The notes under the pieces are model-generated. The model was not told the origin of the DNA. It saw only the letters and a program-made list of their open reading frames with translations, and did no database searches. From contig NZ_CP031704.1 in NCBI RefSeq assembly GCF_003428335.1, forward strand, positions 620,001 to 684,000: 64,000 nucleotides of DNA, read 5' to 3'. The position numbers were made by a program, and so were the translations under genes. Shown here piece after piece: positions 34,696-43,745 of the stretch. This stretch comes from Solimonas sp. K1W22B-7 (GTDB taxonomy: Bacteria; Pseudomonadota; Gammaproteobacteria; Nevskiales; Nevskiaceae). Position 1 is the stretch's first letter, and each line of letters opens with the position of its first letter.

Positions 34696-34759
34696 CCCCA
34701 GCCTCAAATCACCCGAATGTGGGGCGAATCCGGCATCGCCGGCCGGCTAACTTGAGGCA

Positions 34760-35920
34760 GTGAGCCAACCGCCTGTCCCATTCCGCTTCGAGTTCCCGCC
34801 CGCCGCGGTGGCGGAACTGCGCCAGCGCCTGGCCCGGACGCGCTGGCCGGACGAACTGGAGGGCGAGGACAGCGCCGCCGGCCTGCCGCTGGACCAGGCC
34901 CGCGCCCTGGTGGAGTACTGGCGCGAAGGCTTCGACTTCGCCGCCGCCGAGGCGCGGCTCAACCGCTATCCGCAGTACCGCATCGACATCGACGGCCTGG
35001 ACCTGCATTACGTCCACATCCGTTCGCCGCATGCCCATGCACGGCCGCTGCTGATGACCCATGGCTGGCCCGGCTCGGTGCTGGAGTTCTTCGAGGCCGC
35101 TCCGCGGCTGACCGAACCGGAGCGTTACGGCGGCGATGCCGCCGACGCCTTCCATCTCGTGCTGCCGTCGCTGCAGGGCTACGGTGGCTCACCGCCGGCG
35201 CGCAAGCCCGGCATGAGCCCGCGCCAGATCGGGCGGCGCCAAGCGCGGCTGATGCAGGAGCTGGGCTACGAGCGCTATGTGCTGCAGGGCGGCGACTGGG
35301 GCTCGGTGGTCTCGCATTACATCGCCGTGGACGATGCCCGGCATGTCGACGGCCTGCACCTGAACATGGTCACTTTCGCACCGCCGCGCGACCTGGCGGC
35401 GGCGATGAAGCAGGTGCGCCCGCAGGAGCTGGCCTGGCTGGCAGCGGCCGAAGCGCACCGCCGCGACGGCATGGGCTACTACCGCCAGCAGAGCACGCGC
35501 CCGCAGACCCTGGCCTATGCGCTGACCGATTCGCCCGCCGGCTGGTGTGCCTGGATCGGCGAGAAGTACGGCGGCTGGAGCGACGGCGCCACGGTGGACC
35601 GCGACACGCTGCTGACGCAGGTCTCGCTGTACTGGTTCACCGACAGCATCGCTTCCGGAATCCGCCTCTACCGCGAGTTCGCCCAGAGCCTGCAGCGCAA
35701 GGAGCCGCCGGGCAAGGTGACGGTGCCGACCGGCTTCGCCTGCTACCCCAACGAGATCGTGCGCATGCCGCGCGCCTGGTGCGAAGCCGCCTACCCGCTG
35801 ATCCACTGGAGCGAGCCGCCGCGCGGCGGTCACTTTGCCGCGCTGGAACAGCCGCGACTGTTTGCCGAAGACCTGTGGGCCTATGCGCGGAAGCTGCGCG
35901 CCCACGAACAAGAACGATGA
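34760..35920 (+). CDS. epoxide hydrolase, microsomal-like (EHN domain plus alpha/beta hydrolase)
   Basis: The product has 386 residues from a GTG start. The N-terminal EHN segment is FEFPPAAVAELRQRLARTRW; the alpha/beta hydrolase core has the oxyanion motif HGWPGSVLEF and the nucleophile Asp in LQGGDWGSVVSHYIA, with the charge-relay His near RGGHFAALEQP. It opens epoxides to diols. The next gene is a P450, which can make epoxides, so the two plausibly act in sequence on one substrate. Confidence 0.9.
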   Translation: MSQPPVPFRFEFPPAAVAELRQRLARTRWPDELEGEDSAAGLPLDQARALVEYWREGFDFAAAEARLNRYPQYRIDIDGLDLHYVHIRSPHAHARPLLMTHGWPGSVLEFFEAAPRLTEPERYGGDAADAFHLVLPSLQGYGGSPPARKPGMSPRQIGRRQARLMQELGYERYVLQGGDWGSVVSHYIAVDDARHVDGLHLNMVTFAPPRDLAAAMKQVRPQELAWLAAAEAHRRDGMGYYRQQSTRPQTLAYALTDSPAGWCAWIGEKYGGWSDGATVDRDTLLTQVSLYWFTDSIASGIRLYREFAQSLQRKEPPGKVTVPTGFACYPNEIVRMPRAWCEAAYPLIHWSEPPRGGHFAALEQPRLFAEDLWAYARKLRAHEQER

Positions 35921-35934
35921 TGGAGGAGTCACCC

Positions 35935-37116
35935 ATGTCCAGCCTGCAACTCGACCCCTACGACCACCAGTTCCACTGGGACCCGTATCCCACCTACAAG
36001 GCCCTGCGCGAGCAGGACCCGGTGCACTACAACGAGAAGCTGGACCTGTGGTTCCTGACCAAGTGGGATGACGTGTTCGGCGCCTTCCGCGACTTCAAGA
36101 GCTTCATCAACACCGGCGCCACCTCGCTGGAGAAGGGCTCGACCGAGGCGCTGCCCTACCCGATGTTCATCTTCAGCGATCCGCCCGAGCACACGCGCGT
36201 GCGCAACCTGTTCATGCCGCTGATGACGCCCACCGCGGTGCAGGCGCTGGAGCAGTACATCCGCGACAAGACCGTGCGCCTGCTGGAGCCGAAGCTGAAA
36301 GCCGGGAAGCTCGACTTCGTCGACGACCTAGGCTGCTTCCTGCCGATGGACGTCATCTCCGCGCTCACCAGCGTGCCGGCCGAGGACCAGGACAAGGTGC
36401 GCGGCTGGGCCGACGACCTGATCGCGCGCGAGGACAAGCAGCACTCGCTGTCGGAGCGCAACATCAGCGGCTTCATCAACATGGCCACCTACTTCGAGAC
36501 GCACTCGGCCAGGTACGAGGCCGCCGGCAACGCCGAGGGCATGGTCGAGATCATGCTGCGCGCCGAGAAGGCCGGCAGCATGAACCGCAAGCAGACCGTG
36601 GGCACGCTGATCCTGCTGGCCATCGCCGGCAACGAGACCACCACCAAGCTGATCGGCAACATGGCCTACCGCCTGTGGCAGCACAAGGACCAGCGCGAGC
36701 TGCTGCGGCGCGATCCCTCGCTGGTGGTCAACGCGGTGGAGGAGACGCTGCGCTTCGACGGCTCCTCGCAGATCATCGTGCGCCGCGCCGGCAAGGACGT
36801 GACGCTGCGCGGCAAGACCATCCCGGAGGGTGCGCGCGTCGGCCTGTGCATCATCTCGGCCAACCGCGACGCCGACAAGTACAAGGATCCGGACCGCTAC
36901 GACATCACCCGCGGCGCCCGTGATCACATGGCCTTCGGCATGGGCATCCACGCCTGCCTGGGCTCGGCCCTGGCGCGGCTGGAGGCCAAGGTGGTGTTCG
37001 AGGAGATCATCAAGCGCATCCCGGATTACGAAATCGACGAATCGGGACTCAGGCGCGCCCACAACCCCAATGTCCGCGGCTTCACCCACGTGCCGGCAAG
37101 CTTCCCGGTGCGCTAA
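35935..37116 (+). CDS. cytochrome P450 (second)
   Basis: This encodes 393 residues, the usual size for soluble bacterial P450s. It has the I-helix AIAGNETTTKLIGN, the K-helix ExxR in EETLRFDG and the heme loop AFGMGIHACLGSALARLE. The start at 35935 follows an ideal GGAGGAG. The pattern (GxxTTT, FGxGxHxCLG) is typical of bacterial P450s of steroid, terpene and fatty-acid pathways; subfamily cannot be assigned by eye. It is last in the operon with the epoxide hydrolase and crotonases. No ferredoxin is adjacent. Confidence 0.93.
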   Translation: MSSLQLDPYDHQFHWDPYPTYKALREQDPVHYNEKLDLWFLTKWDDVFGAFRDFKSFINTGATSLEKGSTEALPYPMFIFSDPPEHTRVRNLFMPLMTPTAVQALEQYIRDKTVRLLEPKLKAGKLDFVDDLGCFLPMDVISALTSVPAEDQDKVRGWADDLIAREDKQHSLSERNISGFINMATYFETHSARYEAAGNAEGMVEIMLRAEKAGSMNRKQTVGTLILLAIAGNETTTKLIGNMAYRLWQHKDQRELLRRDPSLVVNAVEETLRFDGSSQIIVRRAGKDVTLRGKTIPEGARVGLCIISANRDADKYKDPDRYDITRGARDHMAFGMGIHACLGSALARLEAKVVFEEIIKRIPDYEIDESGLRRAHNPNVRGFTHVPASFPVR

Positions 37117-37161
37117 GCTTTGCCTGCGGGCCTTGGGACCCGCGGCAAATCTGGGGAACAC

Positions 37162-37383
37162 ATGCGTCACATCCTGCTCGGGGCCATCCTCGCCGCCATG
37201 GCGACGCCCGCGCTGTCGACCAAGGCCTGCGAGGAGCTCGGCGCCGAGATTTCGGCCAAGATCGAGTCCAAGGGGATCCGCAGCTACTCGCTCAAGCTGG
37301 TGCCGGCCGCGCAGGTCGGCGAGCAGACCGTGGTGGGCAGCTGCGAAAGCGGCGCCATGAAACTGGTGTACCGTCGGCGCTGA
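37162..37383 (+). CDS. small secreted DUF1161 protein (first)
   Basis: This encodes 73 residues: a signal peptide (MRHILLGAILAAMATPALS) and a mature part of about 54 residues with the family pattern CEELGAEISAKIESKGIRSY ... VVGSCESGAMKLVYRRR. The two Cys residues probably form a disulfide in the periplasm. Function of the family is unknown. Confidence 0.85.
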   Translation: MRHILLGAILAAMATPALSTKACEELGAEISAKIESKGIRSYSLKLVPAAQVGEQTVVGSCESGAMKLVYRRR

Positions 37384-37434
37384 GCCGCCGCACGGCGATT
37401 CGCGGCGGTATGCGGTGATAAGGGGAGTGTCGAC

Positions 37435-37662
37435 ATGAAGCGCATCATCCTGGCGGGCCTGCTGGTCCTGCCCGCCCTGGCCGCGGCGGCCAAGCCCTGC
37501 GACGAGCTCAAGGGCGAGATCGCGGCGCAGCTCGACGGCAAGGGCGTCAAGGCCTACGCCCTGGAAGTGGTCCCCGCCGCACAGGCCGGGAGCGGCAAGG
37601 TCATCGGCAGCTGCGACGCCGGCGCCAGCCGCATCGTCTACAAGCGCACGCAAAGCCTCTGA
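37435..37662 (+). CDS. small secreted DUF1161 protein (second)
   Basis: This encodes 75 residues and is a tandem paralogue of the gene 51 bases upstream: signal peptide to about residue 19, then CDELKGEIAAQLDGKGVKAY and VIGSCDAGASRIVYKR. About half of the mature residues match its twin. The preceding region has GGGGAGTGTCGAC before the ATG. Confidence 0.85.
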   Translation: MKRIILAGLLVLPALAAAAKPCDELKGEIAAQLDGKGVKAYALEVVPAAQAGSGKVIGSCDAGASRIVYKRTQSL

Positions 37663-37707
37663 GTTTGACGCGGGGCGCAGGCCCGGCCGCGCCGCTATGC
37701 TGGGCGC

Positions 37708-38480
<773 letters not shown>

Positions 38481-38484
<4 letters not shown>

Positions 38485-39284
38485 AATGGCGTGCCGTGGC
38501 CGGTGTGGTACTGCGCCAGGTGTACCTGATGCGCAGCAGCCCCACGCGCGTGCTGCCGATGTTCGCCTGGGTGGCGATCGACATCGTGCTCTGGGGTTTC
38601 ATCACGCGCTATCTCAACAGCGTCAGCGCCGCCGGCATCGATTTCGTGCCGCAGCTGCTGGGTGCGGTGCTGCTCTGGGATTTCTTCGGCCGCGTGATGC
38701 AGGGTGTGACCACCGCGTTCTTCGAGGACCTGTGGTCGCGCAACTTCCTCAACGTCTTCGCCACGCCGCTGACGATCTCGGAGTATGTCACCGGCCTGGT
38801 GCTGACCAGCACCGCCGCCAGCCTGATCGGCCTGCTGGTGATGCTGACGCTGGCCAGCGCCGGCTTCGGCCTGTCGTTCTTCGCCTACGGCATCCTGCTG
38901 CTGCCCTTCCTGCTGGTGCTGTTCCTGTTCGGCATCGCCCTGGGCATCGTCGCCAGCGCCATCGTGCTGCGCTACGGCCCCGCCTCGGAATGGCTGGTAT
39001 GGCCGATGCCGGCGCTGCTGTCACCCTTCGCCGGTGTGTTCTACCCGCTGGCGACGCTGCCGGAATGGATGCAGGCGATCGGCCGCCTGATGCCGCCGTC
39101 CTATGTCTTCGAGGGCATGCGGGCGGTGGTGGCGGGGCAGGGCGTGTCCTGGCCGCTGCTGCTGGGCGGGCTGGCACTGGCCATGGCGCAGGTGCTGGCC
39201 GCGGGCTGGGTGTTCGCGCGGGTGCACCGGCATGCGGTGCGCAGCGGGCTGCTGGCGCGCTACAGCGCGGAGAGCGTCAGTTGA
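38481..39284 (+). CDS. ABC-2 type transporter permease
   Basis: The protein has 267 residues from the ATG at 38481 and six predicted membrane segments, including WVAIDIVLWGFITRYL, the LLVMLTLASAGFGLSFFAYGIL pair of helices and LLSPFAGVFYPLATLPEWMQ, the conserved loop-helix of the family. It forms the pore of the exporter with the preceding ATPase. Confidence 0.92.
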
Positions 39285-39287
39285 AAC

Positions 39288-39307
39288 ATGCAACCAAAAA
39301 GTTGCAT
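39288..39307. promoter_or_regulatory. inverted-repeat operator 1 for the ArsR gene pair
   Basis: ATGCAAC, six bases (CAAAAA), GTTGCAT: perfect 7-bp arms. A second copy with the same 6-base spacing lies 44 bases downstream at 39332-39351. Proposed binding site of the ArsR-type protein encoded at 39803. Confidence 0.7.
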
Positions 39308-39331
39308 TTATAGTTCTGTTGTGGCTGAATC

Positions 39332-39351
39332 ATGCAACAAGGAGGTTGCAC
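39332..39351. promoter_or_regulatory. inverted-repeat operator 2, containing the ribosome-binding site
   Basis: ATGCAAC, AAGGAG, GTTGCA ends one base before the start codon at 39352. The spacer AAGGAG plus the next G is the Shine-Dalgarno sequence, so a hairpin formed by the same arms in mRNA would place the ribosome site in its loop. Confidence 0.7.
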
Positions 39352-39816
39352 ATGACTGAATCCACCGATCGTATCGAGAAGCAGGTCCTGCTCAAGGCCA
39401 CGCGCGAGCGGGTCTGGCGTGCGGTAAGCCATGCGCCGGAATTCGGCCAGTGGTTCGGCGTGGATTTCAGCGCCGTGAGCTTCGCGGTGGGCGCCCAGGC
39501 CAGCGGCCATATCACCCATCCCGGCTACGAGCACCTGCTGATGACCGTGACGGTGGAGAGCATCGAGCCGCAGCGGCGCATCGCCTGGCGCTGGCATCCC
39601 AACGCCATCGAGCCGGGTCGAGACTACAGCGCCGAGCCGACCACGCTGATCGAGTTCGTGCTGGAGGATGCGCCGGGCGGCATCCTGCTGAAGGTCACGG
39701 AGTCGGGCTTCGACCGTATCCCCCTGCCGCGCCGCCGCGAGGCTTATCGCGGCAACGAGGAAGGCTGGACCGAGCAGATGAACCGCATCGACGCCTGGCT
39801 CGATGGCCGCCTCTAG
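39352..39816 (+). CDS. SRPBCC/AHSA1 domain protein
   Basis: This encodes 154 residues with the START/Bet v1-like pattern: EKQVLLKATRERVWRAVSHAPEFGQWFG at the start and the long C-terminal helix ending EEGWTEQMNRIDAWLDGRL. Such proteins often pair with ArsR regulators in two-gene units, as here; the next gene overlaps by 14 bases. Ligand and role unknown. A strong AAGGAGG precedes the ATG. Confidence 0.9.
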   Translation: MTESTDRIEKQVLLKATRERVWRAVSHAPEFGQWFGVDFSAVSFAVGAQASGHITHPGYEHLLMTVTVESIEPQRRIAWRWHPNAIEPGRDYSAEPTTLIEFVLEDAPGGILLKVTESGFDRIPLPRRREAYRGNEEGWTEQMNRIDAWLDGRL

Positions 39817-40144
39817 ACGCAGTGTCGCCGTGGCTGCTGCCGCGCCGCTGTTCGCGGCGCTGGGCGATCCCACGCGCCTGCGGCTGGTGCAGCGGCTCAG
39901 CGAAGGCGAGGCGGTGTCGATCGCGGGGCTGACCGGGGGCAGCGGCATGACGCGGCAGGCGGTGACCAGGCATTTGCGCGTGCTGTCCGAAGCGGGGCTG
40001 GTGAACAGCCTGCGGGTCGGGCGCGAGCATGTCTGGGAACTGGATCGCTACCGGATCGAGGCGGCAAGGGCTTGCCTGGACGATCTGTCGGCGCAGTGGG
40101 ATCGGTCGCTGGCGCGGCTGAAGGGCCTTGTCGAAGGCGAGTAG
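39803..40144 (+). CDS. ArsR-type transcriptional regulator
   Basis: This encodes 113 residues of winged helix: LFAALGDPTRLRLVQRLSEG, GMTRQAVTRHLRVLSEAGLV as the recognition helix, and the wing RVGREHVWELD. No Cys-rich metal-binding motif (such as CxC) is seen, so it is unlikely to sense arsenite or heavy metals. It probably represses its own two-gene operon through the inverted repeats at 39288 and 39332. Confidence 0.9.
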   Translation: MAASRRSVAVAAAAPLFAALGDPTRLRLVQRLSEGEAVSIAGLTGGSGMTRQAVTRHLRVLSEAGLVNSLRVGREHVWELDRYRIEAARACLDDLSAQWDRSLARLKGLVEGE

Positions 40145-40156
40145 CCGCAGCATGCC

Positions 40157-40188
40157 CATGCAGGAGCGAGCAAGCTCGCTCCTGCATG
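40157..40188. repeat. GCAGGAGCGAGC-type REP hairpin, copy 2
   Basis: Arms CATGCAGGAGCGAG and CTCGCTCCTGCATG (14 bp, perfect) with a CAAG loop. Same family as 25244-25281 but with a shorter stem. Confidence 0.8.
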
Positions 40189-40214
40189 AAAGGCTTCCGG
40201 GTCTCTGGTCCCCG

Positions 40215-40736
40215 CTACATCTTCCTCTGCAACATCCCGATCAGCCGCTGCTTCGTCGGAATCACCCACTGCTGCTTGAGCTGCGCCGACAGCAGGCCGG
40301 CGTCTTCGAGTTCGTCGCAGAGGTGCATCTGGTGCGCCAGGTCGAAGAGGTCGAGCTGGTAGGTGAACAGGCCGTCGTCGCCCACGGTGATGAAGGACAC
40401 GCCCGGCGTCTGGTAGTGGCTGCCGTCGGCGCGTTGTCCGGGGCCGCGGTTCCACCAGTGGGTGATGATCTGGTTGCCATGCGTGGTATAGCGCTCGATC
40501 GGGAAGCTCCAGCCCTCCCAGCCCACCATCATGTCGCGGCCGTAGTGCGTCGCGCGGATCTCGTCGCGGTTCCTGGCGTAGACGCGCATGGTGCCGGCGT
40601 ATTCGCAGAGGTACTCGCAGTGCGGCGCGTAGAACTCGTCGGCGATCCAGGCCCATTCGTTGCGTCGCGCGGCCTCGACGAAGGCGTCCTGCATCGCGCG
40701 GGCACGCGCTTCCACCTGCTGCGGGCTGATGGCCAT
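40215..40736 (-). CDS. SnoaL/NTF2-like polyketide-cyclase-fold protein
   Basis: This encodes 173 residues. ARAMQDAFVEAARRNEWAWI, then FYAPHCEYLCEYAGTMRVY and WNRGPGQRADGSHYQTPGVS with later FDLAHQMHLCDELEDAG, fits the alpha+beta barrel of SnoaL-like proteins. Members can be isomerases, hydrolases or dehydratases for small hydrophobic molecules, including steroid intermediates; no specific function can be read. It is monocistronic and faces the ArsR pair. Confidence 0.75.
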   Translation of the reverse strand: MAISPQQVEARARAMQDAFVEAARRNEWAWIADEFYAPHCEYLCEYAGTMRVYARNRDEIRATHYGRDMMVGWEGWSFPIERYTTHGNQIITHWWNRGPGQRADGSHYQTPGVSFITVGDDGLFTYQLDLFDLAHQMHLCDELEDAGLLSAQLKQQWVIPTKQRLIGMLQRKM

Positions 40737-40850
40737 GGGCTCTCTCCTCGAATGGTTGTGGGCGCATCCTGCGCCGGTCGGGGAGGGTGGGCCTCACCCG
40801 ATCGGGCGAGCGGCTGGCCGGGGTCGCGGGCAAGGGTTAAAGTCCGGCGC

Positions 40851-41258
40851 ATGCCCATGCAGAAGATCACCGCTGCGGCGAACCCCGACGCCTATGTCGC
40901 CGCCCTCGACGGCTGGCGGCGTGACCTGGTCGTGAAGCTGCGCAAGGCCGTGCTCGGGGCGGCGGAGCTGGAAGAGGTCGTGAAGTGGGGCCACCTGGTG
41001 TACTTCTCGAACGGTCCGGTGCTGCTGATCCGGGCAGAGGCCGGGCGCGTGCTGTTCGGTTTCTGGCGCGGCAAGCGGCTCACCGCCCTCGAGCCGCGGC
41101 TCAAGCCGGGCGGCAAGTACGAGCTGGCGACCATGGACCTTCGCGAGGGCATGACCGTGATGGCGACGGTGGCGCGGCGCCTCACGGAAGAGGCGGTGTC
41201 GCTGAACCAGTCGCTGGGCAACCCGGCCGTCCCGGCCCAGAAAACCAGAAAGACATGA
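40851..41258 (+). CDS. DUF1801 domain protein
   Basis: This encodes 135 residues. LRKAVLGAAELEEVVKWGHLVYFSNGPVLLIRAEAGRV is split here only for clarity; the key part EEVVKWGHLVYFSN is the conserved DUF1801 core, and the C-terminal half has LKPGGKYELATMDLRE. The family (YdhG/YjhX-like) is of unknown function, found near DNA-modification or resistance genes in other bacteria. It overlaps the start of the HIT gene by four bases (ATGA). Confidence 0.8.
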   Translation: MPMQKITAAANPDAYVAALDGWRRDLVVKLRKAVLGAAELEEVVKWGHLVYFSNGPVLLIRAEAGRVLFGFWRGKRLTALEPRLKPGGKYELATMDLREGMTVMATVARRLTEEAVSLNQSLGNPAVPAQKTRKT

Positions 41259-41710
41259 CCACCATTTTCGAACGCATCATCGCCGGCGAACTGCCCGCCA
41301 GCTTCGTGCACCAGGACGAGCGCTGCGTCGCCTTCATGGACATCAACCCGATCACCCGCGGCCACGTGCTGGTGGTGCCGCGCCGCCCGGTGCCCACGCT
41401 GGACCTGCTCGATGCCCTGAGCCGCGTGCATCTGTGGGAGACGGTGCAGCGCATCGGCCGCGCGCAGCGCGAGGGCCTGGGCAGCCGGGCGCAGCACCTG
41501 CTGGTGAATGACGGCAAGGCGGCCAGCCAGACGGTGCCGCACGTGCACATCCACGTGATCCCGCGCTATGGCGGCGACACGCTGCACACGCTGGCACGGC
41601 TGACCTGGCACATCACCACGATCACCCTGCCGCGGCGCGAAACGCCGCAGCGGCGCGGGCAGCTGGAGGCCGCGGCCGCGGCGATCCGCGACGCGCTGCA
41701 GGCGCGTTAG
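41255..41710 (+). CDS. HIT family protein
   Basis: This encodes 151 residues of nucleotide hydrolase/transferase. The histidine triad is VPHVHIHVIPR (HxHxH) near residues 94-104; FMDINPITRGHVLVVPRR is the usual N-terminal block. HIT proteins hydrolyse nucleotide phosphoramidates or dinucleoside polyphosphates. Translationally coupled to the DUF1801 gene. Confidence 0.92.
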   Translation: MTTIFERIIAGELPASFVHQDERCVAFMDINPITRGHVLVVPRRPVPTLDLLDALSRVHLWETVQRIGRAQREGLGSRAQHLLVNDGKAASQTVPHVHIHVIPRYGGDTLHTLARLTWHITTITLPRRETPQRRGQLEAAAAAIRDALQAR

Positions 41711-41720
41711 GGCCTCGGGG

Positions 41721-41930
41721 CTACTCGCCCTTGATCGACAGCGCCAGCTGGTGGCGCAGGGCGCTGGCGAGGCTGGCGGCGCCGGGGTCGCCGTCCAGCA
41801 CCTTGAGGACGTCGGCGACATGCTCGCGCGCCACCGCATTGATGAGGTCCGGTTCGCGGCTCTGCGCGAGCAGGCCCATCACGAGGCCCTCAAGGACGGT
41901 CAGGCGGGCGTGGAGCTGGTCGGCAATCAT
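41721..41930 (-). CDS. short hypothetical protein
   Basis: This encodes 69 residues predicted to form two or three amphipathic helices (DQLHARLTVLEGLVMGLLAQ, VAREHVADVLKVLDG, LASALRHQLALSIKG). I recognise no family. Its composition is protein-like and there is no competing gene, but it could be spurious. Confidence 0.5.
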   Translation of the reverse strand: MIADQLHARLTVLEGLVMGLLAQSREPDLINAVAREHVADVLKVLDGDPGAASLASALRHQLALSIKGE

Positions 41931-42011
41931 CGATATCTCGTTGTAGTTAAGAGGCGCGAGGCCCTCGGACCCCGTTGGGCACCCGGGGTTCCCTGGCGGG
42001 GCCGGCCCCAG

Positions 42012-42209
42012 CTAGCGCCCCGGGTCTTCCGGCGGCGGATCGCGGCGCAGCTGGTCCATGCGACGCTGCGCTTCCTCGGCACGCGCCTCGTCCAGCAGGC
42101 GCTGCTCGCGCGTGCGGCCGAAGCGCGCGCGGTTTTCCGCCGCCTGCTGGTCGGCGGCTTCGCGCGCCTTCTGCTTGCGCACCTTGTTGAGGTTCACGAC
42201 CTTGGCCAT
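42012..42209 (-). CDS. DUF4169 family small basic protein
   Basis: This encodes 65 residues from the ATG at 42209: VVNLNKVRKQKAREAADQQ and ENRARFGRTREQR are the hallmark of DUF4169. It is very rich in Arg, Lys, Glu and Gln and likely forms one long helix. Function unknown. Confidence 0.85.
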   Translation of the reverse strand: MAKVVNLNKVRKQKAREAADQQAAENRARFGRTREQRLLDEARAEEAQRRMDQLRRDPPPEDPGR

Positions 42210-42369
42210 GGGCCGATCATACCCGCGATCCGATAGGCAATCTGCCCGGTCGCGCGCGGCCCCTACGCCGGGTGTCGGCGGCGTCTGACAAGGGCTATGG
42301 CGATGTCCCGGCTGTTGTTGCAGGGGTGAGGGGCCAAAATCGTCACAGGTCTGAAATATTACGAACGCC

Positions 42370-42651
42370 ATGTCCGATCTCTCGCCGGTACTGATTCCGA
42401 CTCGCCCCTCCAGCCAGTGGCCGGTGGGCGCGCGCCTGCGCTTCCTGCCCGATGCGGAACTGAACCCGCGCCACGACCAGCTGCGCGGCAAGCCGGTGCT
42501 GGTGCTGGGCGAGATGCAGCTGATCGGCCCCTCGGAAGGGCGCTATTCGTGGCGGCAGCAGATCCTGTCGCTGAGCACCTGCAGGGTTGGTTGGGCGCGG
42601 CCGGACCAATTGGGTCTGCCGCTGGATGGGGAGGACGCCGAGACCTACTAG
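42370..42651 (+). CDS. hypothetical protein, small beta-rich
   Basis: This encodes 93 residues. The middle (VGARLRFLPDAELNPRHDQ, RGKPVLVLGEMQLIG) alternates like a small SH3-like barrel. No family recognised. It is followed within 20 bases by a strong terminator, which supports it as a real transcribed gene. Confidence 0.6.
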   Translation: MSDLSPVLIPTRPSSQWPVGARLRFLPDAELNPRHDQLRGKPVLVLGEMQLIGPSEGRYSWRQQILSLSTCRVGWARPDQLGLPLDGEDAETY

Positions 42652-42663
42652 GCTCGGCGGGCG

Positions 42664-42700
42664 TCAAAAAAGGGGCCACTTGGGTGGCCCCTTTTCTTTT
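42664..42700. terminator. bidirectional terminator
   Basis: The stem GGGGCCAC (42672-42679) / GTGGCCCC (42684-42691) has a TTGG loop, six A before it and TTTTCTTTT after it. It serves the converging genes at 42651 and 42753. Confidence 0.9.
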
Positions 42701-42752
42701 GCTGCAGGCCCGGCGCCGTCACGCCGGACCCGGTCTGCGGGACGCGGCGGGA

Positions 42753-43613
42753 TCAGGGGAGCGCTTCGACCTGGGCGGCGAAGCCTTCGATGCCCTTCAG
42801 GAAGTGGCGGTTGTCCTCGTCCCAGGGATGGAAGCCCGGGCGGAAGTAATCGAACCAGGCGCCGATGCGCTTGCGCAGGAAGCCGACGCGGCCGAAGCCG
42901 TGATCGAGGAACTGGCCCCAGCCGCGGGCATCGGCCAGGCGGCCTTCGCTGCGCAGCACCGCGAGGTAGGCCGGGAAGATCAGCGCCCAGAACACCGCCG
43001 TGGCCACGACCAGGCCGCCGGCGCGTTCGACATAGGCACGCGGGCCACGGCCCATCACGCTTTCCCAGACGTCGAAGGCCACCGACTTGTGCTCGGTCTC
43101 CTCCAGCGCATGCCAGTACCACAGCGCGCCGAAGCGCGGGTCGGCCTTGGCCAGCACTTCCGGCTGCTTGAGCAGGCCGTCGGCCAGGATCGCGGTGAAA
43201 TGCTCCAGCGCGATGGTGGCGGACAGCTGCGCCGATTTTGGCGTGTAGCGCTGCACGCCGCCGAGGATCGCGGCGATCAGGCGCTCGAAGCGCGCGGCCG
43301 CGGGAACGCGGGCGAACAGCGCCTCGTTGTATTCCTCGTGCTCGCGGCCATGCATGGCTTCCTGGCCGATGAAGGCGGTGACGGCCTTCTTCAGCTCCGG
43401 ATCGGTGATGCGGTCGCGGTAGTTGCGCACGCTCTGGATGAAGAAGCGCTCGCCCACCGGGAACACGATCGACAGCGTGTTCATGAACTGCGAGATGTGG
43501 ACGCTGCCGTCGTTCCAGTCGGAAATCTTCTCGGCCGGCAGCTTGAAGTGGAGATCGCGCCGGATCGGCAGGATCGGCGACTTCTGGCGGCTGGCGGTCT
43601 TCTGCTTGCTCAT
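42753..43613 (-). CDS. metal-dependent hydrolase family protein (PF10118 type)
   Basis: This encodes 286 residues, mostly helical. Carboxylate/His motifs resembling a ferritin-like diiron site are visible: FIGQEAMHGREHEEYN (about 84-99), ALEHFTAILAD and WHALEETEHKSVAFDVWE. The family is annotated as metal-dependent hydrolase but an oxygenase-like diiron role is equally possible. It is divergent from a TetR gene with an operator between them. Confidence 0.85.
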   Translation of the reverse strand: MSKQKTASRQKSPILPIRRDLHFKLPAEKISDWNDGSVHISQFMNTLSIVFPVGERFFIQSVRNYRDRITDPELKKAVTAFIGQEAMHGREHEEYNEALFARVPAAARFERLIAAILGGVQRYTPKSAQLSATIALEHFTAILADGLLKQPEVLAKADPRFGALWYWHALEETEHKSVAFDVWESVMGRGPRAYVERAGGLVVATAVFWALIFPAYLAVLRSEGRLADARGWGQFLDHGFGRVGFLRKRIGAWFDYFRPGFHPWDEDNRHFLKGIEGFAAQVEALP

Positions 43614-43657
43614 CGTTATGCTCCATCGGGGCGACGAACCCCGGAAGAGGTATACAA

Positions 43658-43680
43658 TCGTCTACGTCAAAGGTAGACGA
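43658..43680. promoter_or_regulatory. inverted-repeat operator between the hydrolase and TetR genes
   Basis: TCGTCTAC, seven bases, GTAGACGA: perfect 8-bp arms; a further GTAGAC half-site follows at about 43684. Position between divergent genes makes it the likely binding site of the TetR protein encoded at 43746. Confidence 0.7.
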
Positions 43681-43745
43681 CTGTAGACATCGATGTCAAC
43701 GCGCGATGTAACAGTTTTTATTGGTTCAGCGGATAAACGTCTGAC

